21,068 nt of DNA from a virus. This document shows, piece after piece, positions 6,868-14,186 of the stretch. The stretch is from positions 1 to 21,068 of the IMG/VR virus record IMGVR_UViG_3300035199_000199. One strand, 5' to 3'. A program made the translations under genes and the position numbers. The notes under the pieces are model-generated. The model was not told where the DNA came from and did not search any database. It was given only the letters and a program-made list of their open reading frames with translations. How positions within the stretch are numbered: the first letter of the stretch is position 1; the number at the start of each line of letters is the position of its first letter.

Positions 6868-8313
6868 ATGAATTGGCAAGCACTTGTAAAGCGATTGAAA
6901 GACGAAGGTTTTGACGGCGACGTAAAGAGCCTTGATGCCGTCAAAGCATTTTTGGACGACATGTACGGCGGCGTTGTAGAGGTATCAGGCAAAGCCCTGG
7001 ATATCGATGAGCTACATAGCGAAGCCTACCCCCCGCGACCAGCATTAGACGTATCGAAAGATGCGGAGGATATGCGGGTCGAGGCAATTATCAAGGCAAC
7101 CCGCGATGACGAGCGCGCAGCGATGCTAGCTGCGGGGATCGGTTCGACGAAAGTGAACCGCGACCATAGCGAAGAAATCGAAGCGGTATCAGTCAAGAGT
7201 GAACGGTGGGAGGATAGCCCCGCCCTCACATACAGCGAGTTCTCTGACAGCACCCTTGGGTTCGGCATGTTCTTGCATGACGTGAAAAAGGCCGCTTATG
7301 CCCGCCAGTCGGGTAGGCAAGCGCCGGATCGTCTGCTCAAGGCCAACGAGTACCTGACCAAAGGCACCGGAACGGGCATGAATATGTCCACCGATGCTGA
7401 GGGCGGATTCCTCGTCGCGCCAGAACATCAGAGCGAAGTATTGCGCAAGGCGCATGATACCGGGATGGTGTTCAGTCGTGCTCGCCCCTTTTCTCTTACT
7501 TCAAAGCAAGCAACGGTACCGTATATCGTCGAGTCATCTCGCGTAGACGGTTCGAGGCATGGCGGCGTGCGTGGATACTGGACCGGCGAAGGGGCGACCC
7601 TTACGGCTTCAGCCCCGAAGGGTGGCAAGCTCACACTGACCGCACATAAGCTCACAACCCTCGGATATGCAACAGAAGAATTAGAGGAAGATGGCGACGT
7701 CGGAGCGATCACGCTCTTGGGCGAACTGTTCCCAGAAGAAATCGCGTTCAAGATGGACGACGCTTTCATCAATGGCACTGGGGCCGGGCAGCCACTAGGC
7801 GTGCTAAACGCCAACTGCACGGTATCGGTCGCAAAGGAAACCGGCCAAGCAGCCTCGACCGTCGTATTCGAGAACGTATCCAAAATGTATTCGCGTATGT
7901 GGGGACGTTCACGCGCTAACGCCGTTTGGTTTATCAATCAGGATATCGAGCCGCAACTGTTCACCATGAGCCTATCGGTCGGCACTGGTGGCTTGCCGGT
8001 CTATATGCCTGCTGATGGAGCAGCCGGTACGCCGTTCGGTCGCCTGATGGGTAGGCCGGTTATCCCGGTCGAAGCCTGCGCGACACTTGGAACGGTCGGC
8101 GATATCATCTTGGCGGACATGTCGCAATACCTCTACGCACAGCGAAGGGGCATGACCTCTGCTCAGTCAATCCACGTTCAATTTACTACAGACGAGGTAG
8201 CATTCAAGACGACGATGCGAGGGGACGGCCAGCCCTGGTGGCAGGCAGCACTCACCCCGTACAAGGGTTCGAATACCCAAAGCCCGTTCGTAACGCTTGC
8301 AACTCGCGCCTGA
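6868..8313 (+). CDS. Major capsid protein, HK97 fold
   Basis: This 481-residue protein forms the icosahedral shell. Residues about 1-160 are charged and helical, as expected of a delta (scaffold) region removed by the protease. The HK97-fold core then starts near 'TKGTGTGMN' with 'STDAEGGFLVAPEHQSEVL'. Family-typical blocks include 'GGVRGYWTGEGATLTAS', the 'EELEEDGD' region, 'DDAFINGTGAGQPLGVLN' and a C-terminal 'TTMRGDGQPWWQAAL'. ATG 6868 is favoured, with GGAG 6854-6857 ten bases upstream; GTG 6835 and ATG 6841 are in frame and would add 9-11 residues beside the structured spacer. If ATG 6841 were used, its only SD-like bases (AGAG 6828-6831) would be buried in the closing stem. The decoration gene follows closely at 8332. 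Confidence 0.93.
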   Translation: MNWQALVKRLKDEGFDGDVKSLDAVKAFLDDMYGGVVEVSGKALDIDELHSEAYPPRPALDVSKDAEDMRVEAIIKATRDDERAAMLAAGIGSTKVNRDHSEEIEAVSVKSERWEDSPALTYSEFSDSTLGFGMFLHDVKKAAYARQSGRQAPDRLLKANEYLTKGTGTGMNMSTDAEGGFLVAPEHQSEVLRKAHDTGMVFSRARPFSLTSKQATVPYIVESSRVDGSRHGGVRGYWTGEGATLTASAPKGGKLTLTAHKLTTLGYATEELEEDGDVGAITLLGELFPEEIAFKMDDAFINGTGAGQPLGVLNANCTVSVAKETGQAASTVVFENVSKMYSRMWGRSRANAVWFINQDIEPQLFTMSLSVGTGGLPVYMPADGAAGTPFGRLMGRPVIPVEACATLGTVGDIILADMSQYLYAQRRGMTSAQSIHVQFTTDEVAFKTTMRGDGQPWWQAALTPYKGSNTQSPFVTLATRA

Positions 8314-8331
8314 TACTGGAGCAATCTAATT

Positions 8332-8829
8332 ATGAGACTTTCAGAAAACGGCCAGTTCGTCCAGGCAATCGTACCAATCAACTTGGCGACGGGAGCGAAC
8401 AACGGCGACTGGGTATCGATGGCAAACTACAACCACCTGTCGATCGTCGTAAGCACCGGAGTCGGTGCGTCTGGTGAGGATATTACCCTTACTGTCAATC
8501 AGGCGACCGACAATGCTGGTACGAGTTCGAAGGCATTGACCTTTACCGACATTTATGAAAAGGAAGGTAGCACCGCCCTATCTGCGGTCGGTACTGCTAC
8601 GAAGCAAACGCAATCGGCAGCACAAACTTATAACTCTACCTCAGGCGGCGAGAACGAGCAGCTTATTGTCGTCGAGATCGATGCAGATGATCTTGATGCA
8701 GACGGAGGATTCGATTTTGTGCAGTTGACTATTGCTGATGTAGGCAGTACGTCGCAAATTGGTAGCGCGATCTATTACTTGAGCGAACCACGGCACGGAC
8801 AAGAGGCACCAGTGTCTGCCCTGTCGTAA
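8332..8829 (+). CDS. Putative head decoration/structural protein
   Basis: This 165-residue protein follows the major capsid gene, with GGAG 8318-8321 ten bases before ATG 8332. It is rich in Thr, Ser, Ala and Asp with alternating beta-strand patterns ('HLSIVVSTGVGASGEDITLTVNQ', 'EQLIVVEIDADDLDADGGFDFVQLTIAD'), so a compact beta-sandwich is likely. It ends in a loop-rich tail (SEPRHGQEAP). I do not recognise a named family. A protein in this position is often a capsid-decorating or head-fibre protein, and that is the best guess. It has no signal peptide or membrane segment. The gene is followed directly by a candidate terminator, which suggests that capsid and this protein are expressed as a pair. 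Confidence 0.75.
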   Translation: MRLSENGQFVQAIVPINLATGANNGDWVSMANYNHLSIVVSTGVGASGEDITLTVNQATDNAGTSSKALTFTDIYEKEGSTALSAVGTATKQTQSAAQTYNSTSGGENEQLIVVEIDADDLDADGGFDFVQLTIADVGSTSQIGSAIYYLSEPRHGQEAPVSALS

Positions 8830-8835
8830 AACAAC

Positions 8836-8856
8836 CGCCTGCGGGCGTTTCTTATT
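8836..8856 (+). terminator. Candidate Rho-independent terminator after the capsid pair
   Basis: CGCC 8836-8839 pairs with GGCG 8844-8847 around a TGCG loop and is followed by TTTCTTATT (8848-8856). The GC stem is short (4 bp, with flanking AA/TT after one mismatch), so termination may be partial, which would fit read-through to the tail genes. Confidence 0.4.
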
Positions 8857-8886
8857 GGTGCGGGCGTCCTTCCGGTCGCTCGTACC
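8857..8886 (+). other. Strong hairpin in the capsid-downstream spacer
   Basis: GGTGCGGGCGTCC (8857-8869) pairs with GGTCGCTCGTACC (8874-8886) around a TTCC loop, with 12 of 13 positions paired including two G-U pairs. It is followed by TTTCC, too few T for a classical terminator. It may protect or process the upstream capsid message. The rest of the spacer (8887-8957) holds another weaker hairpin (8899-8926) and GGAG 8945-8948 before the next start; I see no convincing promoter. Confidence 0.45.
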
Positions 8887-8957
8887 TTTCCACAATTCAA
8901 CTCGTTGCCTAAGCGGGCGCGAGGTTTGCTTCAACCCATACACCGGAGTAACCCGAG

Positions 8958-9869
8958 ATGGCACGTTCAGGACTATTCGTAAAGAAGCAAGCAGGCGCTA
9001 GCTTCTCGACTGTCGAGGACATGGCACACTCGACTGGCAATCGCTTCTATGTTGACAGCGGTTCGTCGAGCAACGGTGATAGTGCAGGATACGGGCAGAG
9101 TCCCGATTCTCCATTCGCCACGATCGACTTTGCAGTTAGTCAATGCACGGCTAACAACGGCGACATTATTTATGCCATGCCGGGCCACGCCGAAACAGTA
9201 TCGGCTGCGGGCGGCTTAGACCTAGACGTTGCCGGGATGTCTCTTATCGGTATCGGCCACGGCACCGACATGCCTACCGTGACACTAGATACGGCGACCT
9301 CCGCCGACGTAGACATTGATGCGGCTAACGTACTTGTCGAGAACATTACGTTCTCGGCAAACTACGCCGACATCGTTGCAGCGATCGACGTCAATGCGGA
9401 CGATTTCACAATGCGGGGTTGCAGGTTTCTCGAAACAGCGACGAACATGAACGCGCTTATCTGGATTCAAGACGCCAGCGGAACGGACTCGGATCGTATC
9501 ACGATCGAGGATTGTTCCTGCAAGCTCCTTGATGCTGCGAACACGCACTTTATCAACTTCGCAGGAACCGGCGACGGTCATATTGTCCGCAATAACCTTT
9601 TGACGGGCGATTGGGGAACAATGTGTATCGGCGGCGCGGGCGTCGTGACGTTTTGCTCCATCTACAACAACTATGTTTACAATGCTGCAACCGACGCCGA
9701 CGCATGTATTTCTATGGCGGCAACTGCAACTGGCATCTGTGCTAACAACAGATGCACAGGCGGTCACGCAAGCCAGGGCATTACCGAAGGCCGCTTAGGA
9801 GCATTGGAGAACTACTACGTGCAGCATACGCTCGCGACCAGTGGTATTCTCGAGCCTGCAACCGCGTAA
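8958..9869 (+). CDS. Right-handed parallel beta-helix (pectin-lyase-like) protein
   Basis: This 303-residue protein has the pattern of a right-handed beta-helix. The N-terminal 'FYVDSGSSSNGDSAGYGQSPDSPFATIDFAVSQC' is the cap seen in many extracellular and phage beta-helix proteins. It is followed by 'GDIIYAMPGHAETV' near residue 74, then repeated short strands with Asn/Asp/Gly turns ('VLVENITFSANYADIVAAIDVNADDFTMRGCRFLETATNMNALIWIQDA'). No polysaccharide-lyase catalytic set can be assigned. Such proteins are usually tailspikes, but this one sits between capsid and connector genes, so a head fibre, head decoration or neck appendage is more likely by position. GGAG 8945-8948 is 9 bases before ATG 8958. 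The structural call is good; the role is inference. Confidence 0.8.
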   Translation: MARSGLFVKKQAGASFSTVEDMAHSTGNRFYVDSGSSSNGDSAGYGQSPDSPFATIDFAVSQCTANNGDIIYAMPGHAETVSAAGGLDLDVAGMSLIGIGHGTDMPTVTLDTATSADVDIDAANVLVENITFSANYADIVAAIDVNADDFTMRGCRFLETATNMNALIWIQDASGTDSDRITIEDCSCKLLDAANTHFINFAGTGDGHIVRNNLLTGDWGTMCIGGAGVVTFCSIYNNYVYNAATDADACISMAATATGICANNRCTGGHASQGITEGRLGALENYYVQHTLATSGILEPATA

Positions 9870-9908
9870 CCGTCTAATCGATAGGAGTCAACCAGGAGCG
9901 ATACAACA

Positions 9909-10298
9909 ATGGCTGGCAGTTCACTTACACAAAGTTGGGATACGGCCCATTACGTCAAAACTTGGACTTGCGATTGGGTGTCGGATGATTCCGCAGGCAC
10001 TGTTAGTATCGCATCCACGAAGCAGATTTATGGTCGTGTCTTTCAACTGATTACGAATCCAGGCTCGACCGCACCGACAGACAACTACGACATCAAGGTA
10101 TTGGATGCCGAGGGTGTTGATCTTTTGAACGGTGACGGCGCTAACCGGGATACGTCTAACAGCGAAATTACCGGGCTGAATGTCGCAACGGCTGTAGATT
10201 GCGCGGCAGCAGGCACTGTAACCTTCGACATAGCTAACGCTGGCAACTCAAAAGAGGGCCGCGCGATTTTCTATATCATCGGTGATGTTGTCGGATGA
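9909..10298 (+). CDS. Small head-region structural protein
   Basis: This 129-residue, probably beta-rich protein begins after an AGGAG (9894-9898) ten bases upstream; a second AGGAG at 9883-9887 lies further off. Its core 'SIASTKQIYGRVFQLITNPGSTAPTDNYDIKVLDAEGVDLLNGDG' and 'CAAAGTVTFDIANAGNSKEGRAIFYII' have the strand-turn-strand look of small virion proteins. I do not recognise a named family. Its stop overlaps the next start as ATGA (10295-10298), so it is coupled to the connector gene. A head, neck or decoration role is inferred from position alone. Confidence 0.7.
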   Translation: MAGSSLTQSWDTAHYVKTWTCDWVSDDSAGTVSIASTKQIYGRVFQLITNPGSTAPTDNYDIKVLDAEGVDLLNGDGANRDTSNSEITGLNVATAVDCAAAGTVTFDIANAGNSKEGRAIFYIIGDVVG

Positions 10299-11473
10299 GC
10301 GATCTTTCGTCAGCACAACTAGACGACCTAAGAAGTAAGGCCAAGCTCGTTATCGGTATCGAGGATGACGACACGCGCTTTCATGCATCCGGCCTTGCGA
10401 TTTATCACGATGAATCTAGTAGTGCAACGGCGGCTACAGTAGCGGTTACCTCGTCAACGATCGTCCTAGTTATCACTGGCGGCAGTAATGCCGGTACTGA
10501 CACTATGACAATGGCGGATAGCAACAAAGATACACTCACCGAAATGGTAGCGCAGATCAATGCGCTATCGAAAGGGTGGGTCGCTACATTGCTTGGAGAG
10601 TCTGCGGCAGATACGACGGCACTGGTACGCAAGGATGCTACGAGTGCTTTCGGATCTGCAAACGAGCAGACGTTGCTATACGAGAACGAGGAATTGCTTG
10701 ATCTGCTTATAACGAATATATGGGACGGAGTTGAATCTGCACTAAGTCGCGACATACTCAGCACAGACTTTAGTGAGATTTACACACTTCCGTCCATCGG
10801 AGTCGAGTTGGTACTACGCCAACCAAACGTAACTCAAGTCACGATGCTGTCGTTTGAGACAGAGCACGCGATTGATATGAGTTATTCTGGCTCAGACACC
10901 CATGCCCGCGTTGAGGTGACCGATACCGCCGTCGTTACCACTTCGCGGGTGGGTGCTACTACTACAACAACGACAAGTACGTTCGCGTCTAATGTTACGA
11001 CTGACGCAATGGCAACCACGATCAGCGCACTATCTGGATGGACCGCAACGGCCATCAACTCAAGGCCGTCTGCGTTTCTCGAACGACGGGGCGTGCAGGA
11101 CACTAAGAACAAGACGGTTAGGCTAGAGGCTTGGGATGATTCTGTCGGAGACTATTCCGTTGAGTACGAAGCCGGGGTGATTACATTTTGGGGCGACTCG
11201 ATTCGTGCCGGATGGCCTGGTGCGATATGGAACGGATACAACAGGGCGCGAATAGACTATACCGCAGGCTTTACGACGATCCCCTCTGATGTGGAACAAG
11301 CGATCATCGAAGCGGTACGGGATGCCTGGGCAGAAAAGGATAGGACCGGCGGCCTCAAGTCTGAATCGCTCGGCGACTATTCATGGACAGCAGCAGATAA
11401 CGCGACAACAGCAGCAGTAGCCGAAACGGCTGCGGCCAAGTTATCGAATATGTACCAGCGGGTCACGCCATGA
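10295..11473 (+). CDS. Head-tail connector (adaptor, gp6-like) with two inserted repeat domains
   Basis: This 392-residue protein ends in a gp6-like connector pattern: 'RIDYTAGFTTIPSDVEQAIIEAVRDAWAEKDRTGGLKSESLGDYSW'. The phrase 'YTAGF...IP.dv..Ai...v...' is typical of phage adaptor proteins that bind under the portal. Those are usually 100-200 residues; this one is larger because of two similar Thr/Ala-rich segments at about residues 44-112 and 200-264. Each carries a short helix ending in ALSKGWVAT or ALSGWTAT (Trp95 and Trp249). They look like duplicated surface domains inserted into the connector scaffold. The gene starts in an ATGA overlap. Its TGA is followed at once by the ribosome site of the next gene. 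Confidence 0.75.
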   Translation: MSDLSSAQLDDLRSKAKLVIGIEDDDTRFHASGLAIYHDESSSATAATVAVTSSTIVLVITGGSNAGTDTMTMADSNKDTLTEMVAQINALSKGWVATLLGESAADTTALVRKDATSAFGSANEQTLLYENEELLDLLITNIWDGVESALSRDILSTDFSEIYTLPSIGVELVLRQPNVTQVTMLSFETEHAIDMSYSGSDTHARVEVTDTAVVTTSRVGATTTTTTSTFASNVTTDAMATTISALSGWTATAINSRPSAFLERRGVQDTKNKTVRLEAWDDSVGDYSVEYEAGVITFWGDSIRAGWPGAIWNGYNRARIDYTAGFTTIPSDVEQAIIEAVRDAWAEKDRTGGLKSESLGDYSWTAADNATTAAVAETAAAKLSNMYQRVTP

Positions 11474-11478
11474 GGTGG
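11472..11478 (+). promoter_or_regulatory. Shine-Dalgarno site deciding the start at 11484
   Basis: GAGGTGG lies 5 bases before ATG 11484. The longer in-frame GTG at 11475 falls inside this site and is therefore unlikely as a start. Confidence 0.6.
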
Positions 11479-11483
11479 CGCGT

Positions 11484-11831
11484 ATGAGTATCGATTCGCT
11501 TTGCAACACATCGCTATCTGTCGAAAGAATGAGTGCGGCTAGGGACGCCAGCGGCGGATCGGTTGAAACATGGGCATCGCACCATGTCTTGCAGGGACGT
11601 ATCCAGCCTTTGTCTAGCCAGCAGCGTAACAGTTACTCTAACGAGACAACGGTTATAACACACCGGGTATATTTCCCCGGCGGTATTGATATAAGCGCTT
11701 CGACTGATCGGTTACGCTTTTCCGATACCTACGGAGTGTCGAGATATCTGATTATCCACGGCGTTAGGAATATCGACGAACAGGGCAGGCTGGTTACATG
11801 CGAGTGCGAGGAACAAGACGTCGATGAGTAA
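11484..11831 (+). CDS. Head closure/head-tail joining protein (phage H-T join family)
   Basis: This 115-residue protein has the pattern of small head-closure proteins: N-terminal 'SVERMSAARDASGGSVETW', a central 'LQGRIQPLSSQQRNSY', then 'VITHRVYFPGGIDISASTDRLRF' and 'RYLIIHGVRNIDEQGRLVTCECEEQ'. The order 'G.IqPls..e...y......thrvy......i...drl.......yli.gv.n....g....c.c.e' matches the head-tail adaptor (SPP1 gp16-like) type that stops DNA leakage from filled heads. ATG 11484 is chosen over GTG 11475 because GAGGTGG precedes it. It sits between the connector and the gp10-like gene, the usual place for this function, and overlaps the latter by 8 bases. Confidence 0.8.
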   Translation: MSIDSLCNTSLSVERMSAARDASGGSVETWASHHVLQGRIQPLSSQQRNSYSNETTVITHRVYFPGGIDISASTDRLRFSDTYGVSRYLIIHGVRNIDEQGRLVTCECEEQDVDE

Positions 11832-12255
11832 GCCGCAAAGAAATAGAAAAGTACGATTCTTCAAGAAAACGAGCTATGGAAACAATAGCCAGCGCGATTG
11901 GGATTCTTTTCGTAAAGAAATGGAAGGGGTAGCTCGCGAGGCGATGGCTAGAGCAGCAATCATCGTAGAAACCGAAGCCAAGCTATTACTCAACCTCGCC
12001 GCATATCCGCCTGCATCTGCACCTGGCGATCCGCCTCATAAACGAACAGGAACACTTGGCAGATCAATACAGAATGAGGTATTGAAAGACGAAAAGGAAC
12101 TGGTAGGCCGGGTCGGAACGAATCTCGTTTACGGAAGATGGCTAGAGTTGGGAACGAGCCAGATGGAACCTCGCCCGTATTTGCGACCAGCCCTGACGAA
12201 ATCCATGAGGCGTATAAAGCCCTTACTGCGAAAGGTTGCAAAAGCTAATGAATAG
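11824..12255 (+). CDS. HK97 gp10-like head-tail/neck protein
   Basis: This 143-residue basic protein carries the HK97-gp10 hallmark: 'APGDPPHKRTGTLGRSI' followed by 'GRVGTNLVYGRWLELGTSQMEPRPYLRPAL'. The 'PG.PP..rTG.L' and 'G....Ya...E.GT..m.PrPfl.pal' blocks are characteristic. The family acts at the head-tail interface or in tail assembly. The N-terminus is Lys/Arg-rich (SKPQRNRKVRFFKK). It starts inside the end of the closure gene (ATG 11824, TAA 11829-11831), and its stop overlaps the ATG of the zinc-ribbon gene that follows. Length is normal for the family. Confidence 0.88.
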   Translation: MSKPQRNRKVRFFKKTSYGNNSQRDWDSFRKEMEGVAREAMARAAIIVETEAKLLLNLAAYPPASAPGDPPHKRTGTLGRSIQNEVLKDEKELVGRVGTNLVYGRWLELGTSQMEPRPYLRPALTKSMRRIKPLLRKVAKANE

Positions 12256-12412
12256 TCACCGCTGCCCAGTTTGTCACTACCGCCTCGGAGGTGGCAAATG
12301 CCCAAACGAAAAGTGTAGGAATTACGGCAAAGGATCGAGCAAGCCGAACAGTGCGAAGCCTCAGAGTAAGAAGAATGTAGACGATTCAACAGATACGCAA
12401 AGTGACGACTGA
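12248..12412 (+). CDS. 54-residue zinc-ribbon protein
   Basis: A short reading frame between two well-supported genes encodes 54 residues. The first half holds four cysteines in a ribbon pattern: CPVC at 6-9 and 'CPNEKC' at 18-23, with a GGG turn between, as in small zinc ribbons. The second half is a Lys/Ser/Asp-rich, probably disordered tail. Its coding status is supported by position. ATG 12248 overlaps the previous TAG by 8 bases, and its TGA (12410-12412) overlaps the next ATG (12412-12414) as TGATG, so it exactly fills what would otherwise be a 156-base gap. Its function is unknown. Metal binding is inferred from spacing; it could be a small structural knuckle of the neck or a nucleic-acid-binding protein. 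Confidence 0.72.
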   Translation: MNSHRCPVCHYRLGGGKCPNEKCRNYGKGSSKPNSAKPQSKKNVDDSTDTQSDD

Positions 12413-12843
12413 TGGCGATAGCAGAGTTGAACATCGTTGACGGCATTTACTCATATCTGACGGCGGACAGCACTTTCAATACTGCTATCGGCGGCACTGC
12501 ATCAGCCGCCGGTCGCCTGTATCACGGACAGACGCCGACCAATGCAACCCCGACGACGCCGTATGTCGTTTACTTTATTATCGATACCGTTGACGAGGAC
12601 TCCTTTGACAAGGATGGTTTCAACACATCGGTGCAGTTTTCGATATGGGACACCAAGGCATCAGGGGCGAGGGCGTGCTTGGATACCTATGACAAATTGC
12701 ACGCACGCCTCCATCGGGCTATCGTTACCATGTCGAATATCGACGAGATGCCCGCAGAGTTAGATATAAAGAGGGGGCCAGTGATCGACGACCAATATTG
12801 GCTTATCCAGGCTGATTACCTATTCCGTGGCTACGAATCGTAA
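12412..12843 (+). CDS. Tail terminator/tail completion protein (DUF3168-like)
   Basis: This 143-residue protein resembles tail-completion proteins that cap the tail tube at its head-proximal end. It begins with a helix and a short-loop region ('IVDGIYSYLTADSTFNTAIGG'), then 'AGRLYHGQTPTNATPTTPYVVYFII', 'FNTSVQFSIWDTKASGARACLDTYDKLHARL' and a final strand 'YWLIQADYLFRGYES'. The phrase 'r.y.g..P.....Pyvvy......d......vq.siw......a....d.l...l' is typical of this class. It lies just before the tube genes, as expected. The start overlaps the zinc-ribbon stop. I am fairly confident of the class and less so of the exact family name. Confidence 0.75.
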   Translation: MAIAELNIVDGIYSYLTADSTFNTAIGGTASAAGRLYHGQTPTNATPTTPYVVYFIIDTVDEDSFDKDGFNTSVQFSIWDTKASGARACLDTYDKLHARLHRAIVTMSNIDEMPAELDIKRGPVIDDQYWLIQADYLFRGYES

Positions 12844-12852
12844 GGAACGACA

Positions 12853-13257
12853 ATGGCAGTTCTGACAGGTAAGAGCGGCAGCATTACACACAGCGCCGGT
12901 TACACGACCAAGATCACCGGCTGGAGTGTTCGTATCGACGCTGCACAGTTCGACAACACCGCGCTCGGAAGTAAATGGCGAAACAACATAACCGGCAGGC
13001 ATAATGTCACCGGGACATATACATGCGGCCTAGACAGCGCCAACATTACAGCGACGAACGGTGCCAGTGATGCTACGCTAGCTGAACTAAATATCGGCGA
13101 CTCAGCAGCCGATGCCCAGTTCATCTTCGATAGTACCGGGGGCAAGATTCAACTCGATATCATTACTACCGGCGCAGATTTCACTTGCGACAGGGATGGC
13201 AAAAACGAGGTCACATTCACTTGGGTTGCTGGTGGGCCACCGACAACTGCGGGCTAG
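12853..13257 (+). CDS. Tail tube (major tail) protein, copy 1
   Basis: This 134-residue beta-rich protein is probably a tail tube subunit. It begins 'MAVLTGKSGSITHSAGYTTK', contains 'FDNTALGSKWRNNITGRHNVTGTYTCGLDS' and ends in an 'NEVTFTWVAGG' strand. These features fit small tube proteins that stack as hexameric rings around the tape measure. It is clearly paralogous to the next gene: about 55 of the first 93 residues are identical by eye. AAGGA at 12842-12846 precedes ATG 12853. It differs from copy 2 in a shorter loop after 'FIFDSTGG' and in an extra cysteine (YTC). Which copy is the main tube protein cannot be told from sequence. Confidence 0.75.
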   Translation: MAVLTGKSGSITHSAGYTTKITGWSVRIDAAQFDNTALGSKWRNNITGRHNVTGTYTCGLDSANITATNGASDATLAELNIGDSAADAQFIFDSTGGKIQLDIITTGADFTCDRDGKNEVTFTWVAGGPPTTAG

Positions 13258-13286
13258 TAAACAGAAGCTGATAAGGATACGACGAC

Positions 13287-13706
13287 ATGGCAGTTCTTAC
13301 GGGAACAAAAGGGCTAATCACTTTCAGCGGTGGTTATGTCACTAAAATAAGCAACTGGACGGTTACCATTCAGGCCGACTCGTTCGACAACTCGGCGATC
13401 GGGGACACCTGGACGACGAACATTACCGGCGTTCATTCTTGGTCGGGAACATATACCGGCGGCCTTGACAGCGATGGTATTACCGGCGTATCTGGATCAT
13501 CAGATGCAACGCTAAACGAGTTCCAGATCGGCGCGGCGGCTGCGGCGGCAGTTTTTGGCTTCGACGACGGCGCATCATCAGACGGCGCGATTACAGGTAA
13601 CATCATTGTGACGGGTATCGATCTTAGTTGCGAGGTCGATTCAAGAAACGAGATCACGTTTACATGGGTCGGCGATGGAGCAGTAACTACAACCAGGACG
13701 GGATGA
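13287..13706 (+). CDS. Tail tube (major tail) protein, copy 2
   Basis: This 139-residue paralogue of the preceding protein shares the same start (MAVLTG), the 'SFDNSAIGDTWTTNITGVHSWSGTYTGGLDS' core, the 'SDATLNEFQIG' block and the 'NEITFTWVG' ending. It has a longer Asp/Gly/Ser loop at about 92-104 ('DDGASSDGAITG') and an Ala-rich stretch (GAAAAAAVFGF). AAGGA near 13274-13278 precedes ATG 13287. The tandem pair lies between the tail terminator and the chaperone genes, where the single tube gene normally sits. It may form a mixed tube, or one copy may be specialised, for example as an initiator ring or decorated subunit. Confidence 0.75.
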   Translation: MAVLTGTKGLITFSGGYVTKISNWTVTIQADSFDNSAIGDTWTTNITGVHSWSGTYTGGLDSDGITGVSGSSDATLNEFQIGAAAAAAVFGFDDGASSDGAITGNIIVTGIDLSCEVDSRNEITFTWVGDGAVTTTRTG

Positions 13707-13709
13707 TAT

Positions 13710-14186
13710 ATGGCGAATAACGGAAGCATAAACTCGGTATCACCGCAGCCGATCCAGTTTGTAATGACCGACGGGGAAGAATACCCGGTCAGCCAGCTTG
13801 GCCTATCTCACTGGTCGTCGCTCTGCTCGTTTATCAATCAGAGCAAGGGACGCAAGGCGAACGTGATCGTCGATCTTGGTGAGATGCTAGACCACGCCAA
13901 CTCAGTCGATGGAATGACCCACCTCGTATGGCGCGCGATGCAGGACCATAACAAGTCGATTACGAAAGCAGATGCAGCCAGGCTCGTCGGCGGATTGGTT
14001 CAGTTGCACGAGGTTATGGACGCCATCAAGGCTATGCCCGAGGAAGAAGATTTACGCGCGAAACTCGTAACCCTTGCAGGATCTTACGAAGCATTATGCG
14101 AGATGGTCGAACAGATCAGAGATATGTCCGAAACGGAAAGGGAAGCTATAGGCATCCGGTCTGATCCCGTCCCTTTGGAAATATAA
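13710..14186 (+). CDS. Tail assembly chaperone, short form (G-like)
   Basis: This 158-residue protein, between tube and tape-measure genes, matches the position and role of lambda gpG-type chaperones that coat the tape measure before tube polymerisation. It has an N-terminal beta part ('PIQFVMTDGEEYPVSQLGLSHWSSL') and a mostly helical remainder ('MDAIKAMPEEEDLRAKLVTLAGSYEALCEMVEQIRDM'). Near its end is a perfect X-XXY-YYZ slippery heptamer, CCCTTTG at 14171-14177. A -1 shift there leads into the next open frame. The sequence itself is not close to any family I can name; the call rests on synteny plus the frameshift arrangement. Confidence 0.75.
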   Translation: MANNGSINSVSPQPIQFVMTDGEEYPVSQLGLSHWSSLCSFINQSKGRKANVIVDLGEMLDHANSVDGMTHLVWRAMQDHNKSITKADAARLVGGLVQLHEVMDAIKAMPEEEDLRAKLVTLAGSYEALCEMVEQIRDMSETEREAIGIRSDPVPLEI

